Shown one piece after another: positions 8,967-20,317 of a stretch of DNA of 64,000 nt (the first letter of the stretch is position 1; every line of letters starts with the position of its first letter). The position numbers and the translations under genes were made by a program. The stretch comes from Cepaea nemoralis (Eukaryota; Mollusca; Gastropoda; Stylommatophora; Helicidae). Location of the stretch: the NCBI GenBank assembly GCA_014155875.1, contig JACEFZ010002102.1, forward strand, positions 66,001 through 130,000, in the 5' to 3' direction. The notes under the pieces were generated by a model that was given only the letters and a program-made list of their open reading frames with translations, searched no databases and had not been told where the DNA came from.

Positions 8967-10017
8967 GGGACTTCCGGTTTCAAGATGGCGACGGACGGTC
9001 GTGTTGTTTTGTGTTCGTTAACTTTTTCGCGTAAGGGATGGATTTATTCATCTCTTGCGTGTAATTGGTGTGCCAGGATGTAAAACCAGGAGTTTCTACT
9101 CAAGATCTGCGCGGGTGCTACGGAGTTCGTGCATCGAGCGAAGCCATCCTTGAGTGAATTTTCAGCAGCGTGTAAATGACTTGAGGACTTAGAACCTGGC
9201 GAGGAGTGGGTGCAAGTGCCAACAGACTTCTGCACATCCTTTTCAGTTTGCATCCAACTAGATAGAAAATGCAGACAAGAAAATCCGGCTGCTGTGGAGG
9301 CTGAAGTACAAGCGTTGATTTTCGAGAATTCGCTAGACAGTGACGCGGTCATCTACACAGATGGGTCGGTCGTCCGACATGTGAGAAGCTCATGGGCCTT
9401 TACAGCTCGGGCCGGAGGGAAAATTGTGAAGGAGGACTCTGGTGCTTTCACTGAAACCACAAGTAGCCTGACCATGGAAGTCATGGCAGTAAGTAAAGCA
9501 ATAACATGGCTCGAGACACAGACATTCACTAGGGCTTGTTTCCTTAGCGACTCAATGAACATGATCAAGAGGATAGAGGAGGGGTCGATCCGAAGAGAAT
9601 GGTTGCTGCCTCTGGAGCGGTCTCGGCTGGCAAAGATTAGTTTCATCTTCGTGCCAGGTCATGCGGGAGTACAAGGAAAGGCTGACAAGCTCGCAGGTGA
9701 GGCTACTGTGGAGGGCGGACGCGCCATGGACCAGGCTGACATTCTGAATGCTCTACGAGAAGTGAGACTTTTGCAAAAACCAAGTGATGACTGTGAATCT
9801 ACAACAATGGCCAGACTGCGAGAGCAGCAAATTAAAAGAGGGGTGGCCAAACAAGAACACTACGCAGGAAGCCAAAGAAGATTGATAAACCAACACAGAA
9901 CTGGCGTCGTTAGCCGCTACACGCTGCGGGATTTGCTGAGGAGGGGATCCGAGCACTTATGGACTGAATGGTCCGATGTGCAACGAGGATGATCTGTCGA
10001 CTAACTAACTAACTAAC
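8967..10017 (+). mobile_element. Complete 1.05-kb retroelement with an RNase H-only coding region and 12-bp TSD
   Basis: Direct repeats TAATGACAATGA at 8955-8966 and 10018-10029 bound the unit. It begins GGGACTTCCGG followed by CAAGATGGCGACGG, which resembles an ETS plus YY1 promoter element of the kind found at LINE 5' ends. Near 9110-9140 it contains the SINE core GCTACGGAGTTCGTGC. From 9180 an open frame of about 270 codons encodes RNase H. The unit ends with GTCGAC and a (TAAC)n tail. It looks like a LINE that lost endonuclease and reverse transcriptase internally but kept both termini and still moved. Confidence 0.85.
9180..9992 (+). CDS. LINE-type RNase H domain, C-terminal polyprotein segment
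   Basis: Ribonuclease HI-like domain that would degrade the RNA strand of an RNA-DNA hybrid during retrotransposition. Residues expected of the family are visible: YTDGSV (first Asp), MEVMAVSKA (Glu), LSDSMNMI (second Asp) and VPGHAGVQGKADKLAGEA (His and last Asp region). The tail reads INQHRTGVVSRYTLRDLLRR and SEHLWT, typical of the C terminus of RNase H-bearing LINE ORF2 proteins. The frame is open from a stop at 9177 and has no ATG before the domain (GTG at 9210). It is therefore probably the 3' remainder of a longer ORF2 rather than a protein with its own start. It has no internal stop, unlike every other LINE fragment here. Confidence 0.8.
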   Translation, partial: LEDLEPGEEWVQVPTDFCTSFSVCIQLDRKCRQENPAAVEAEVQALIFENSLDSDAVIYTDGSVVRHVRSSWAFTARAGGKIVKEDSGAFTETTSSLTMEVMAVSKAITWLETQTFTRACFLSDSMNMIKRIEEGSIRREWLLPLERSRLAKISFIFVPGHAGVQGKADKLAGEATVEGGRAMDQADILNALREVRLLQKPSDDCESTTMARLREQQIKRGVAKQEHYAGSQRRLINQHRTGVVSRYTLRDLLRRGSEHLWTEWSDVQRG

Positions 10018-10029
10018 TAATGACAATGA

Positions 10030-10554
10030 ACAATAAACGTGAACATCAAACTGAGGCCTTAGAAATGTGTGTTATATATACATCAAGTATTTTTATGAAT
10101 CATGTATTTGTCGGTGCCACTTCCAGGTGTTGTTCTAAATTCCCAGTAGCTATTCTGTGCATCATTGTACGAGTGCTAGAGACGTTGGTATGTGTTAAAC
10201 ACAGGCCAAAATGATAGCGTATGTATTTATAAACATTATCTGCTGCATATATCTTCCATCTACTTAAACGAGAACATTCGCATTTCATCTATGCGTTGTT
10301 TATTGCTCTCTGAACAACGAGCGAGGGACGGAGATTAAAACGAAACTGGTTTGGAAATATGCAATATAACGTATCAGTAAAGGTAATTGCGCTAGAGAAC
10401 TTCAGTAGATGAGGATGTGAGGCAAGCTCACGTGTGTTGAATAGGAAACACATTGGTGGAACCAGTTAATAACACACTTAGATGTTCCTTATTTCAACAA
10501 AGTAAGAGCCATATAGAGATATAAGATAAACAATATAATGAATGATGAAGAGAA
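10030..10554. other. Unassigned interval
   Basis: Moderately AT-rich. No domain or repeat match seen. Confidence 0.4.
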
Positions 10555-11330
10555 TTATATATGTACATTATCATCACTATCATCATCATGTGCGCTGCCA
10601 ACCGGCGTTGGCGTCCCCGTTGTTGCTTTCACTATTATTTCTTGCTCAGCTGTTTCAGCTTTCCACATATATTTTTTCCGTCTTCCTCTGCCTCTCTTGC
10701 TTTGTACGAGGGGGCTTCAAATGAAAACCTTGAAAGTGTGATAGACATTACAGCAACCATACCGTTGTCTTATAGCATGTTAATATTGGTGTTGAGGGTG
10801 TCAAGAGTGTTAAGCACGTGACACCACGGTACAGACGAACACGGTGACGTCATAAAAACCGTTTAAAGGTGACCATCCCACTTTTGACATGCAACCATAA
10901 AGGAGCAGCATTCTGTTATCGTTTTGTTTTAGATCCGTGAAGGATTGAAACCTATAGAAATTTATTAGCGAATGAAGGTCCAGTATGGTGACGCATGCCT
11001 GTCAGTCCAGTAAGTGTATGAGAGGAGTAGGAAGTTTCACAACGGTGCGACTTCTGTGACAGACAGTTCAAGACCGAGTCAGGCACACCCATTAGTCGAT
11101 TTTCCAACAGGAATCCGATCATTTTATCGGCTTTGGAGGACTTACATTGAACTTAGTGGTGACTAGATGGAAAAATTATACATTCATTCTTTACCTTTTC
11201 AGAATTTATTCTCACAAACAAATTAAGGTTTTCATTTGAAACTCCCTTATATTTTTCCACAAAATTCTCAATTTCACCTGTTAGGTTGGTATGTCTCTTC
11301 CATTTTTCTGTCATTTACTTATGGTTTTGA
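10555..11330 (-). pseudogene. LINE 3'-end fragment split by a mariner
   Basis: On the minus strand 11330-11252 reads KWKRHTNLTGEIENF, and on the far side of the mariner 10704-10560 reads RGRGRRKKYMW, as in LINE C-terminal tails. It finishes in a short ATG-repeat tail. Joining the two halves across the mariner is inference, since each is short. Confidence 0.4.
10707..11249 (+). mobile_element. Relic mariner-family transposon, internally deleted
   Basis: Terminal inverted repeats of about 25 bp share CTTCAAATGAAAACCTT (left, 10714-10731) with TTTCAAATGAAAACCTT (right, reversed). TA dinucleotides flank the unit at 10705-10706 and 11250-11251. Inside, at about 10935-11090, a broken frame resembles the mariner N-terminal DNA-binding part (MKVQYGDACLSVQ, KFHNGATSVTDSSRPSQAH). 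A full mariner is about 1.3 kb and this is 543 bp, so the catalytic region is gone. Confidence 0.88.
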
Positions 11331-11344
11331 GAATAAACATCCGG

Positions 11345-11469
11345 TGTCTGATGTCGAGATAGCGGGTTCAACCCCTACACAGCCCTTGGATTGGGGACAT
11401 AAATTATAAGTACCACTGAAGTTGCAGTGGATTTGCCTGATTGCGAGGGACACTGGCAATAGGGAAAGC

Positions 11470-11557
<88 letters not shown>

Positions 11558-11560
11558 GCA

Positions 11561-11592
<32 letters not shown>

Positions 11593-11670
11593 TTAGTCCA
11601 TAACATTAGAAGCAGTAACACGTGCATGGACTACGCTTGAGTTCAAAAAATGAGCGAACGCCAAACAATA
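11345..11670 (+). repeat. S3 SINE with an internal CA expansion
   Basis: B box GGGTTCAACCCC, then the S3 body to AATAGGGAAAGCTAA, then about 120 bp of CA repeat. The S3 3' end (ACTACGCTTGAGTTCAAA) follows. At the matching site the copy at 3088 has only a short CCACGGGC sequence, so the repeat grew inside this copy. Confidence 0.85.
11472..11592. repeat. (CA)n microsatellite inside a SINE
   Basis: About 60 CA units with a few CG interruptions near 11553-11567. Confidence 0.97.
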
Positions 11671-11894
11671 AAAAAAATCTCAAACCCACAGTGATTGCGG
11701 ATACCTCCTTCTTCAAACTTGAATTTGAAGGCCTAAAAACTTGTTTGGAATATAATAATACGCTACTTGTAACCAGACAATATTCTCACTCTCGCCTCGT
11801 ACACCGGTGACCAACAACTAGTAACACCTCGAGAAATATACCCAGTCCTTTAATAAAGCCATTTGTTTTAATTAATTCCATGCCTATACCTTAG

Positions 11895-12010
11895 TGTATT
11901 GCATGGAGGAACGCCGGTATCAGAAATGATTCGCAGCACAAGAGACAGAAAGCTGTGGACAGACATGATCACCAACGCAACATGGCCTGGACTATAAGAA
12001 GAAGACCTTA
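11895..12010 (+). pseudogene. LINE 3'-end fragment
   Basis: Reads RSTRDRKLWTDMITNAT before a stop. The same phrase, STRDRRLWMDMITNAT, occurs on the minus strand at about 53655-53710, so this is a repeated LINE C terminus and not host coding sequence. Confidence 0.65.
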
Positions 12011-12219
12011 TTGCGCTGACAAAATACACATATGTTACGATAGTCTTCTAAGCCACAAACTCCCCATATAAATATTTCTATTTTGCGTGATAAAAGAATT
12101 CTGGTTGCGTAGTTATAATTCCTCTGCTTTTAATTCTTACTTCGGATGACATTCAGTTCGCTTGAGTGTCGTAAAGGACTTGCATCTATCGATGCGGTCT
12201 TCTTCTCCCTGTTATTCCT

Positions 12220-12470
12220 TATGGGAACACGAGCCCTTAATCAACTCACAGCACGGCGTCCTATCGTTTGCTGCCCCCTGCAGCTCGCCCGATGCCCTTC
12301 TATTTCTCCCTCAAGCTGTGCTATCTTTCCCAATTTATGCATACTTCTAATATTCCAGGTGCTAATTCTGGAGATGATTTTCCTAGGTGATAGGAAGCTT
12401 TCTCCGCTTCGCGTCATACCTCTTCTTAAGGATTCACCTCTACCTTGGTAGACTGAGATAATCATTATTC
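12220..12470 (-). pseudogene. LINE endonuclease N-terminal fragment
   Basis: Minus-strand frame 12465-12241 carries RISTWNIRSMHKLGKIAQL. That matches the start of the APE-type endonuclease of many LINEs (TWNVRT... followed by the KLA/KTA helix). The catalytic residues further downstream are absent. Confidence 0.6.
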
Positions 12471-12566
12471 ATAAACTTGGTCATGTTTTGTGGGATTTTG
12501 CAATTAAATTTTTCTACGGGTTGGGGTAACCAGCCGCGAAACAATCCTCCTTAGTCTCTTCATATG

Positions 12567-12975
12567 AAACCTATGATATATTGCAGTGTTTTTATAGTCC
12601 TTCTGATGAAATCCATGAAAGGTTACAGTGTTTTTATGGCCCCTTCTTATGAAATCTATTCTAGGTTACAGTGTTTTTATGGTCCCATCTTATGAAATCT
12701 ATGATAGATTACAGTGCTTTTATGGTTCATTCTTATGAAATCTATTATGAGTTACAGTGTTTTTATGGCCCCTAATTATGAAATCTACGATAAGCAACAG
12801 TGTTTTTATGGTCCCTTCTTATGGAATCCATAATATGCTACTGTGTTTTATGATCCCATCTTATGAAATCCATGATAAGTTACAGTGTTTTTATAGTCCC
12901 GTGTTATGAAATCTATGTTCCGTTACAGTGTTTTTATAGTCCCATGTTATGAAATCCACTGTAGGTTACAATGTT
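12567..12975. repeat. 42-43-bp minisatellite, about 9 units
   Basis: The unit contains TTACAGTGTTTTTATGGTCC and CTTATGAAATCTATGATAG. Units differ by 10-20 percent and there is no higher-order pattern. Confidence 0.92.
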
Positions 12976-13009
12976 ATTATTCTTTGCTTCCTTTAAGAGC
13001 CCCGGTAAT

Positions 13010-13195
13010 ACAGGAGCTAGGGAGTGAGGGTGTATATTTCTCTCCCGACTTGGTACCAAAGCATGATCTCCACGAGCCCTATGTATCACAGAGCTCCCAG
13101 TTCCCTCTCCAGGTTTTGAAATCAACGAGGAATGCAAACCCAGTAGTGGAACTTTATATATGCGAAGAGATATAATAGGATGAAACAAGGTCTTG
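13010..13195 (+). repeat. Interspersed repeat related to 605-720
   Basis: Shares AGTAGTGGAACTTTA and flanking bases with the start of the window, and ends in AGAGATATAATAGGATGAAA. Family unknown. Confidence 0.4.
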
Positions 13196-13394
13196 AGAGA
13201 GTAGGGTACATGCAGACTGGAATCAGACCCGGAATGGTAATGTTACCTCCTTGATACACGTTTAGGTATGTCCATGTCTACATACCCCGCCCTGAAGCAC
13301 AGGAGCAAGGATCTAGCGGGAAATGGATAATTAAATAAGGAGGTTTGTGATCGCTGGTGTTATCTTCTTATTAATAGTAAGAAAAGGTAGTTTC

Positions 13395-13590
13395 CGTTGA
13401 GGGTTGTGGGTTCGATTTCGGACTATGTAGTCTGGTTCACGAGTGTAATTTTCTCGGAGACTCCTGGGGGTTGTCACTGGAGCTACGGAATTCGTGCTTT
13501 GTGTGACGCTTTCGACAGGCCGCCCAGCGGAAAGAGACCGAGCCATATGGGATAAAACCGGGTGCAATGAAGTCGATACTCTTGCCTCTT
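13395..13590 (+). repeat. S2 SINE, 5'-truncated
   Basis: B box GGTTCGATTTC, core GCTACGGAATTCGTGC, AAAGAGACCGAGCCATATGG and the GTGCAATGAAGTCGA tail are present. The A-box end is lost. Confidence 0.82.
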
Positions 13591-13914
13591 ACATTAAACA
13601 CACGCAACTGTAATATTGGTTGAGTCCAGGACAGGTAGAAATGACGTGTGAGTTGAGAAAGGCAGAGAACATTAACTCAAGTGCGAAATTCGTCACGTCT
13701 TCATAAGCAAGAAGCCCGAAGACATCTATGACAAGCAATTTCGAACGAGTCCTAAGTCTGATGGAACGTGAGACTTCTCCCTGCGCACTTTATCAAGACT
13801 TGTGAACGCCTAAGACTTCTGTCAGACAGCAATAATAACGTTTGTATCTATTAGATAATGAATGGTGAACTTGTGTAAACCAGCAATAGGTGTGTAGTGA
13901 ATATATATATATAT

Positions 13915-14120
13915 AAGTGGGAGCTGCAGTGGGGCAGTGAATAGCAAGCTTACCTATCAGCCCCTTGGTCATGCGTTCAAATCCCCCGTGAGACAGGGAT
14001 ATTTGTTTTAAATTGACTTTCCAGATGGACCTAACCAATATAGATGCCAGGAAATATTCTGGAAAGTAAACTCTCCTGTCATGATACTGACCACATCTCA
14101 CGTTTATTCTAAAACATATG
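13915..14120 (+). repeat. S5 SINE
   Basis: A tRNA-like head with B box GCGTTCAAATCCC. The body follows with GCCAGGAAATATTCTGG and a GATACTGACCACATC end, shared with the other S5 copies. Confidence 0.7.
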
Positions 14121-14940
14121 GGACTATCATTATTTACTCCATATGTCTCTAGTTGGTAAAATAAAAACAACAACCAGCTGTACATTACTTTACTGATTTA
14201 TGTCCAGCACGAAACAAATATGAATGAGGAGCTCGGTGGACGAACAAACACACAGATACAGGGGACGTTTCCATCGAAGTCTTTTTCAACGGAACAACAA
14301 GAACGAAACAATAGAAATATATTTAAAAAGGAGCAACACAAATTAGTACCTTCCCTAGATGCTTGTTCAATCCAGGAGATGATCTATTTCCATGGTGTTT
14401 GCTTATAGTGGTTTGCTACACCGCGTAGCAGCAATGTAATCGTTCGTGTAAGTGCAGTTATGACTAATTTACCTCAAGATGTATCTATCAGGTAAAGATC
14501 TGTAACATGAACTCCGGCTGGCACGTTAGAATAGATTGATAATGCCATGAGCGCGGTCGGAGGAGAGCTCGACGTTTGCCATCGTCGTCCGCTAAGAGAG
14601 GGAATGACTCATCACCTATACCTCTGTGAATGCAGGCATTCAAACTGAGATAGCCCTAACACTTCCTTTACAAACTCATAACAGATACTGGCGTCGCGAC
14701 CTATATATGTGTGATTTGTTGTGTGAACATGAACGCCAGTAAGAATTCAGTTACAGCGATCGTCCAGAGGTAATCACAGACACGACAACAGATCTCAGAG
14801 ACAAGAAATATCTTTTAATACAACAATATGTATGTCAAGCAATAAAACTCAAATTACAAGTGATTTAAGGGAAAACAAACAAGACAGTCCTGTATTGTTT
14901 ACTTGAATTTGATCGTGTTGTGATGCAACAATCAGGGTAT
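14121..14940. other. Unassigned interval
   Basis: No domains, TIRs or repeat matches recognised. The frame at 14220-14408 has no recognisable content. Confidence 0.4.
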
Positions 14941-15056
14941 TTTCCTGTAAGCTCAATAAAACACATACAATTACTGTGTAAATAGGTATTTCCCTGATAG
15001 CGCAATGAAACACATATCATTACTGTGTAAATAGGGATTTTGTTACCAAGCTGGGT
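14940..15056. repeat. Two-copy tandem repeat, about 52 bp
   Basis: CATTACTGTGTAAATAGG-type blocks with upstream CAATRAAACACATA occur twice in a row. Confidence 0.75.
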
Positions 15057-15544
15057 TTTTCCCCCGTAATCACTTCGTTCTGCGCTAGACCACCATCATA
15101 AAACGATTGCCACGAATGTTTCTAGGAGGTAAGACGATCGAGACGCAGTTATAATTTCCCGTGCTCTCTTCAGCAAGGTGTCTAGGTTCCATGCTTGCTA
15201 CATGGGACTGACATCTTTGTTACCTGAAAGATGGCTTTCGTAAGCAGGGTAATATTATTGTTTAGGCTGTTTGATCTGAATACACGTGGACTAATTTGTT
15301 CAGTCTGTTTTTTAAAATGGCGCAGTTAACTGTGATAGAGTTTTGGCTGGGGTTTATGTTGTGTTGCTTCTTGAGTCCCTTCTATGATATTGTAGGGTGA
15401 CTGGATGCTGGCTATTTGCCACTTGTGAGTTACTTCTTCTTTATTTTATTTCTGTTGTAGCATAGGCTCTAATACAACTCACAGCAAGAAGAAATCTAGA
15501 GCTAGAGTAAAATAAAAAAAAAATGAGATGGTTATATTCTATCA
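15057..15544. other. Unassigned interval
   Basis: No feature recognised. Confidence 0.4.
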
Positions 15545-15750
15545 AGTATATAATCATCATCATTATCGTCATCATCATCAGCACCAGAAGCAGTATCAGA
15601 AGCATTAACCTCATCATTATCTTCCACTTTTGCTGTCAAGCGGCATAGGGAGGAATAGTTGATCTTCTAGCGCCCAACTGGCACTGGATAATGTCATTCC
15701 ATATGATCGTACATTGTCTGCGATGTCGTCAATCTACGTTCTTCTCAGAA
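15545..15750 (-). mobile_element. LN-C LINE, 3'-end fragment
   Basis: Matches the extreme 3' end of the LINE at 6077-7277: TCTTCCACTTTTGCTGTCAAG, then GGCACTGGATA and ATTGTCTGCGATGTCGTCAA. An ATC-rich tail lies on the left. Severely 5'-truncated. Confidence 0.82.
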
Positions 15751-15999
15751 AAGAGTATACACTACAAATACATACTCAACCAGGTTAGATGTCAATCAAG
15801 AACGTTAGCTTCACACTAAACTTAACGGTAAATGTGAACAACAATCATCGTTCCTTTGGGAACATAAACTAGGTAAGCCACACGAAGTTATCAAGACCCA
15901 TATTGGAATCAAAGAACACAATATCTTGCCATGATTACCGTAATAGGCGACTAAGGAGGGTTGGCATGAGAATGACTACCTTATTATTATCATTGTTTT

Positions 16000-16285
16000 G
16001 CTTTCGCTCACTTTGAACTTAAGCGTAGTCCACACAAATTGTACTTCTTCCAATGCACTGGACTGATTTTTGCGTGTGAATTCCCTGTTCCCTGTTAACA
16101 GTGTCCCTCGCCATCAGGCGAACCCACTGAGATACTTGTAAGTTAGGTCCCCAAGTCAAGGGCGAGAAGTCAACATTTTAGTGCAGCTGACAGGTGTAGG
16201 GGTTAAACCCGCTACCTCGGCATCAGCACACCGGATGTTTAAGAACGAGCGCTCTTATCCATTCGACCAAGCTACTTCCGGCTAC
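16000..16285 (-). repeat. S3 SINE, full-length
   Basis: Reverse orientation. The head reads in reverse TGGATAAGAGCGCTCGTTC with B box GGGTTTAACCC, and the 3' end reads ACGCTTAAGTTCAAAGTGAGCG. This copy defines both ends of the family well. Confidence 0.82.
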
Positions 16286-16499
16286 GTTATCATCATAGAA
16301 AACTTCAGCTGCACAATCCATACAACCATGGACATGTTTACAGAAATGAACAGAAAAAAAGAAAACTCAACCCACCAAGATAACTAGGCTCTTTCCCTAA
16401 AATATTAAAGAAATATGACCCAGTGTGAAGAAAGCTGAAGAGAGTATTGGACTTATTTTCTTTCACATGGGAACATCTCCAGTATTGTAAACACACACT

Positions 16500-16651
16500 C
16501 TCACACACACATGCAGAGATAGCAAGACAGACAGGTAAGCAGACAGACAGACAGATAAACAGGTAGGCAGGCAAACAGACAGACAGATTGACATCAAGAG
16601 AGATATGGACGAACATACGGTTAAGACAGACAGATAGATGGGTGGGTGCCG

Positions 16652-16695
<44 letters not shown>

Positions 16696-16760
16696 CGACC
16701 GACCGACCGACCGACCGACCGACCGACCGACCGACAGACAGACAGACCGACCGACCGACC

Positions 16761-16814
<54 letters not shown>

Positions 16815-16850
16815 TGGATAGAACGAACGAACGAACGAACGAACGGACTT
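16500..16850. repeat. Compound (CAGA)n-(CCGA)n-(CAGA)n microsatellite
   Basis: CAGA runs flank CCGA blocks at about 16692-16734 and 16747-16762, ending in a short (GAAC)n. The same arrangement appears at 20099-20370. The repeat frames CLSV and TDRQ are not proteins. Confidence 0.95.
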
Positions 16851-16989
16851 TATTTTCAAAGGGTAACAAATTGGGCACGCAGGCCCGTCTTACGTTCGAC
16901 TCTTCCAATCACTCATCTTACATTCATCAATAATGCATAATACATTCACATAGGGAAAAAACATTGTCAAATGAATGTTGTAAACATAA

Positions 16990-18935
16990 ATAATACATAT
17001 TACCATGTTATGAGACACATACCCCAACCATCCAACCATCCTCCATCCACCCACACATCTCCCACCCAACCACACACCCCCAGGCACACATACATGCCCT
17101 ACCCATCCAACCATCCCCACCCATACATCCCACACCCACACACATCCCCCACCTACACACATCTCCCCAAAGAAACACACATCTCCCACCCACCACACAT
17201 CCCCCACCGACACACACACACCCAGGCACACATACATGCACTCGCCCACCCATCACCCACCCACACATCCCCCACCTAAACACATCGCCTCACCCACACA
17301 CATCCCCACTCATCGCATAACCCATAAAAACTCACTTACCCACATATCCTCCACCACACACGCACAGACCCCCAACTACCCAGTACAAAAACACATCCCC
17401 CAACTACACATCCCCACCTACACACACATATATCCCCGCCAACCCACACATCACGCACCTACCCACACATCTCCACTTTCACAAATCCCCCACCCACACA
17501 ATCTCCCCCTCCCCACCCACCCACACATCCCACGTCCACACACACACACACACATACATCCCCACCCCAACCTACACACACATCCCCACCCCAACCTACA
17601 CACACTAGCCCACCCACACATCCTCCACGCACTCACCCCCCCCCCCAATCACCCACCCCCAATCACGCATCCCTTAACCACACATCCCTTAACCACGCAT
17701 CCCCCACCCACACACACTCAACCCACACACTCACACTCACATCTTCCCACCCATACACACATCCCCCACATACATCCCCACCCACCAACACATCCCCCAT
17801 CCACAAACACACATCCCCACACACACACATCTTCCACCCACACACACACATCCCCACAAATAAATTCATCTCCCACATATATCCACCAACTCACGTACTC
17901 ATCCCTAAACTACTCACACCCACACATCTCCCACCCAATCATCAACACATACATCTCCTATCTACCCACCCACACTCACACACCCCATCCACCCAGCAAA
18001 CGCACACACCCACCCTCACATACATACTTTATCCACCCACACATTCCACACCGAATCACACCTACCCCAACTACCCACACACATCCCTCACTCACACACA
18101 TCTCCCATCTCACACAATACCCCACCCATATACACACCCCCAACCTCACACACACATCTCCCACACACACCCCCATACACATCCCCACCCATACATCCCT
18201 CACCCACACACACACACACACATCTCCCCACCCACCCACACACTCCCACCTACAAACACACTCACCACCCACACATAAATCCTCCACCCACCCACAATTA
18301 CTCAACCCACACGCATCCCAACCCACACAGACATATCCCCCACCTAAACACACATCCCCACACCTATCCACCACAGCCATCACACACATCTCCCACACAC
18401 GGATTGACCCACACATCCCTCACCCACTCACCCATATACACATTTTCCACCCACACAACCCCCCACCCACCAGCATCCACACACTTCCAACCATCACCCA
18501 AACATCCCTCACCCACACACACCCCCACCGACCACACATCCTTCACCCACACATCCATCCACCCACACACAGCCCCTCCACACATACATCCTACACACAC
18601 ACACATACCTCAGACACACACACATGCCTCATACACACCCATACTCTCTCGCACACACTGCATGCATGTACACATACACACACAAACTTATACGCATACA
18701 TACCGAACATACCCACGCACACACGCACATACATATAAACACACATTTACGCACACATAAACACACGTTCATACATACACACGCAAGCAAATACAATACA
18801 CCCATGTACACATATATATACGTCCATACAAACATACATACATACATACAAACATACATCCACACACACACACACATAGACACACAGACACACACATCCA
18901 TCCACACAATAAACGCTGCCTCACATAATCACTAA
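16990..18935. repeat. 2-kb C/A-rich degenerate satellite (CCCACACATC-like)
   Basis: Nearly 2 kb built from CCCAC, ACACATC and CCACC words, with almost no G on the plus strand. It passes into plain CA and ACATAC repeats after 18600. The minus strand is GTGGGTGGG-rich and may form G-quadruplexes. The 500-codon frame at 17236-18738 exists because the repeat lacks stop words. Its His/Pro/Thr-only content argues against a gene. Confidence 0.93.
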
Positions 18936-19049
18936 AACTAATATGAATAAACTCCCACACTTTTCACACGCACACACTGTCGACTATCGTGAGGATCCTC
19001 ACAAGAACATTCAAAATGGGGAAAAAATGGGAAAACATGGAAAATATGG

Positions 19050-19210
19050 AAACTAGTGATGAATATATGGTATACTTTGTGTAACGTAAAAATAAAATAG
19101 TGGTCCAATCCAGTAAGATAGTTTGAAAATAGTTTGATGAAAATATATTATACATTGTGTAACGTAAAAAAAATAGTGGTGCAGTTCAGTAAGATAATTT
19201 GACATAAACA
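19050..19210. repeat. Two-copy tandem repeat, about 80 bp
   Basis: TTGTGTAACGTAAAAA followed by AATAGTGGTSCARTYCAGTA and TTTGA occurs twice in a row. Confidence 0.75.
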
Positions 19211-19318
19211 TAATGAAATAAGCAGTGCATGTTAAATTCAATTGGCAGTAAAAATGCTAATATGAATGATGAGGATACAGAAATATAATATGGCATAATG
19301 CCATACATGCTTGCGCTC

Positions 19319-19320
<2 letters not shown>

Positions 19321-19407
<87 letters not shown>

Positions 19408-19663
19408 GCTTATACGCACTCCCTCTCAAACTCGCCCTCTCTTACACACACATATACTCACTGTCACTCAATCTCTAACTCACTCTCCCATTTACACTCA
19501 CTCTCTTACTCTCTCTCTCACTCACACTCACTCATTCACTCTCTAAACCACACTAGCTCACGCTTTTACTCACACACACACATACAAGCAAACAGACACA
19601 CACACTTACTCACTCTCACTCTTTCACTTTCTTATGCAATCTCTAACTCACCCTCTGTCTCTG

Positions 19664-19730
<67 letters not shown>

Positions 19731-20090
19731 CACTCACTCGCTCTCACACTCACTCACTCACGCACATACACACATACCCACAAATTCTCTCTCTCTGACG
19801 CTCCCTTACTTACACACTCACTCGCTGACTCTCTAACGCATACTCACTCACTCACTTTCTCACTCTATCACACAGACAGGCAGGCACAAGCTCTCACTCA
19901 TTCTCTCACTCAATCTCTCATTCATACGTGCACACACACTAACTCACTTTTACACTCACTCAGGCACACGCGCATGCATACTCTCTCACTCTCTCTGTCT
20001 CATACTCACTCTCTCACTCACACTCTTTCTCACTTACTCTCTCACTCCCCCCCCCCCCACACACACACACAGTGAAGATTGATAGTGAAA
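19321..20090. repeat. (CT)n and mixed CT/CA simple sequence
   Basis: A long pure CT run covers 19321-19407. Degenerate CTCA/CACA words follow, then a (TGTCTC)n/(CT)n run near 19660-19726 and a C run at 20047-20058. Confidence 0.92.
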
Positions 20091-20097
20091 AAATAGT

Positions 20098-20098
<1 letters not shown>

Positions 20099-20150
<52 letters not shown>

Positions 20151-20254
20151 TAGATACCGACCGACCGACCGACCCACCGACCGCCCGACCGACCGACCGA
20201 CCAGCAGACAGACAGATAGACAGATAAGATAGATAGATAGATAGATAGATAGAA

Positions 20255-20317
<63 letters not shown>

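Noticed and set aside
9044..9352. 102-codon minus-strand frame
   Set aside because: Antisense shadow of the RNase H retroelement.
16338..16940. Frames with CLSV or TDRQ repeats
   Set aside because: Read-through of CAGA and CCGA microsatellites.
17236..18738. 500-codon open frame rich in His, Pro and Thr
   Set aside because: It spans a C/A-rich satellite that cannot make plus-strand stop codons. The frame follows the repeat, not a protein.
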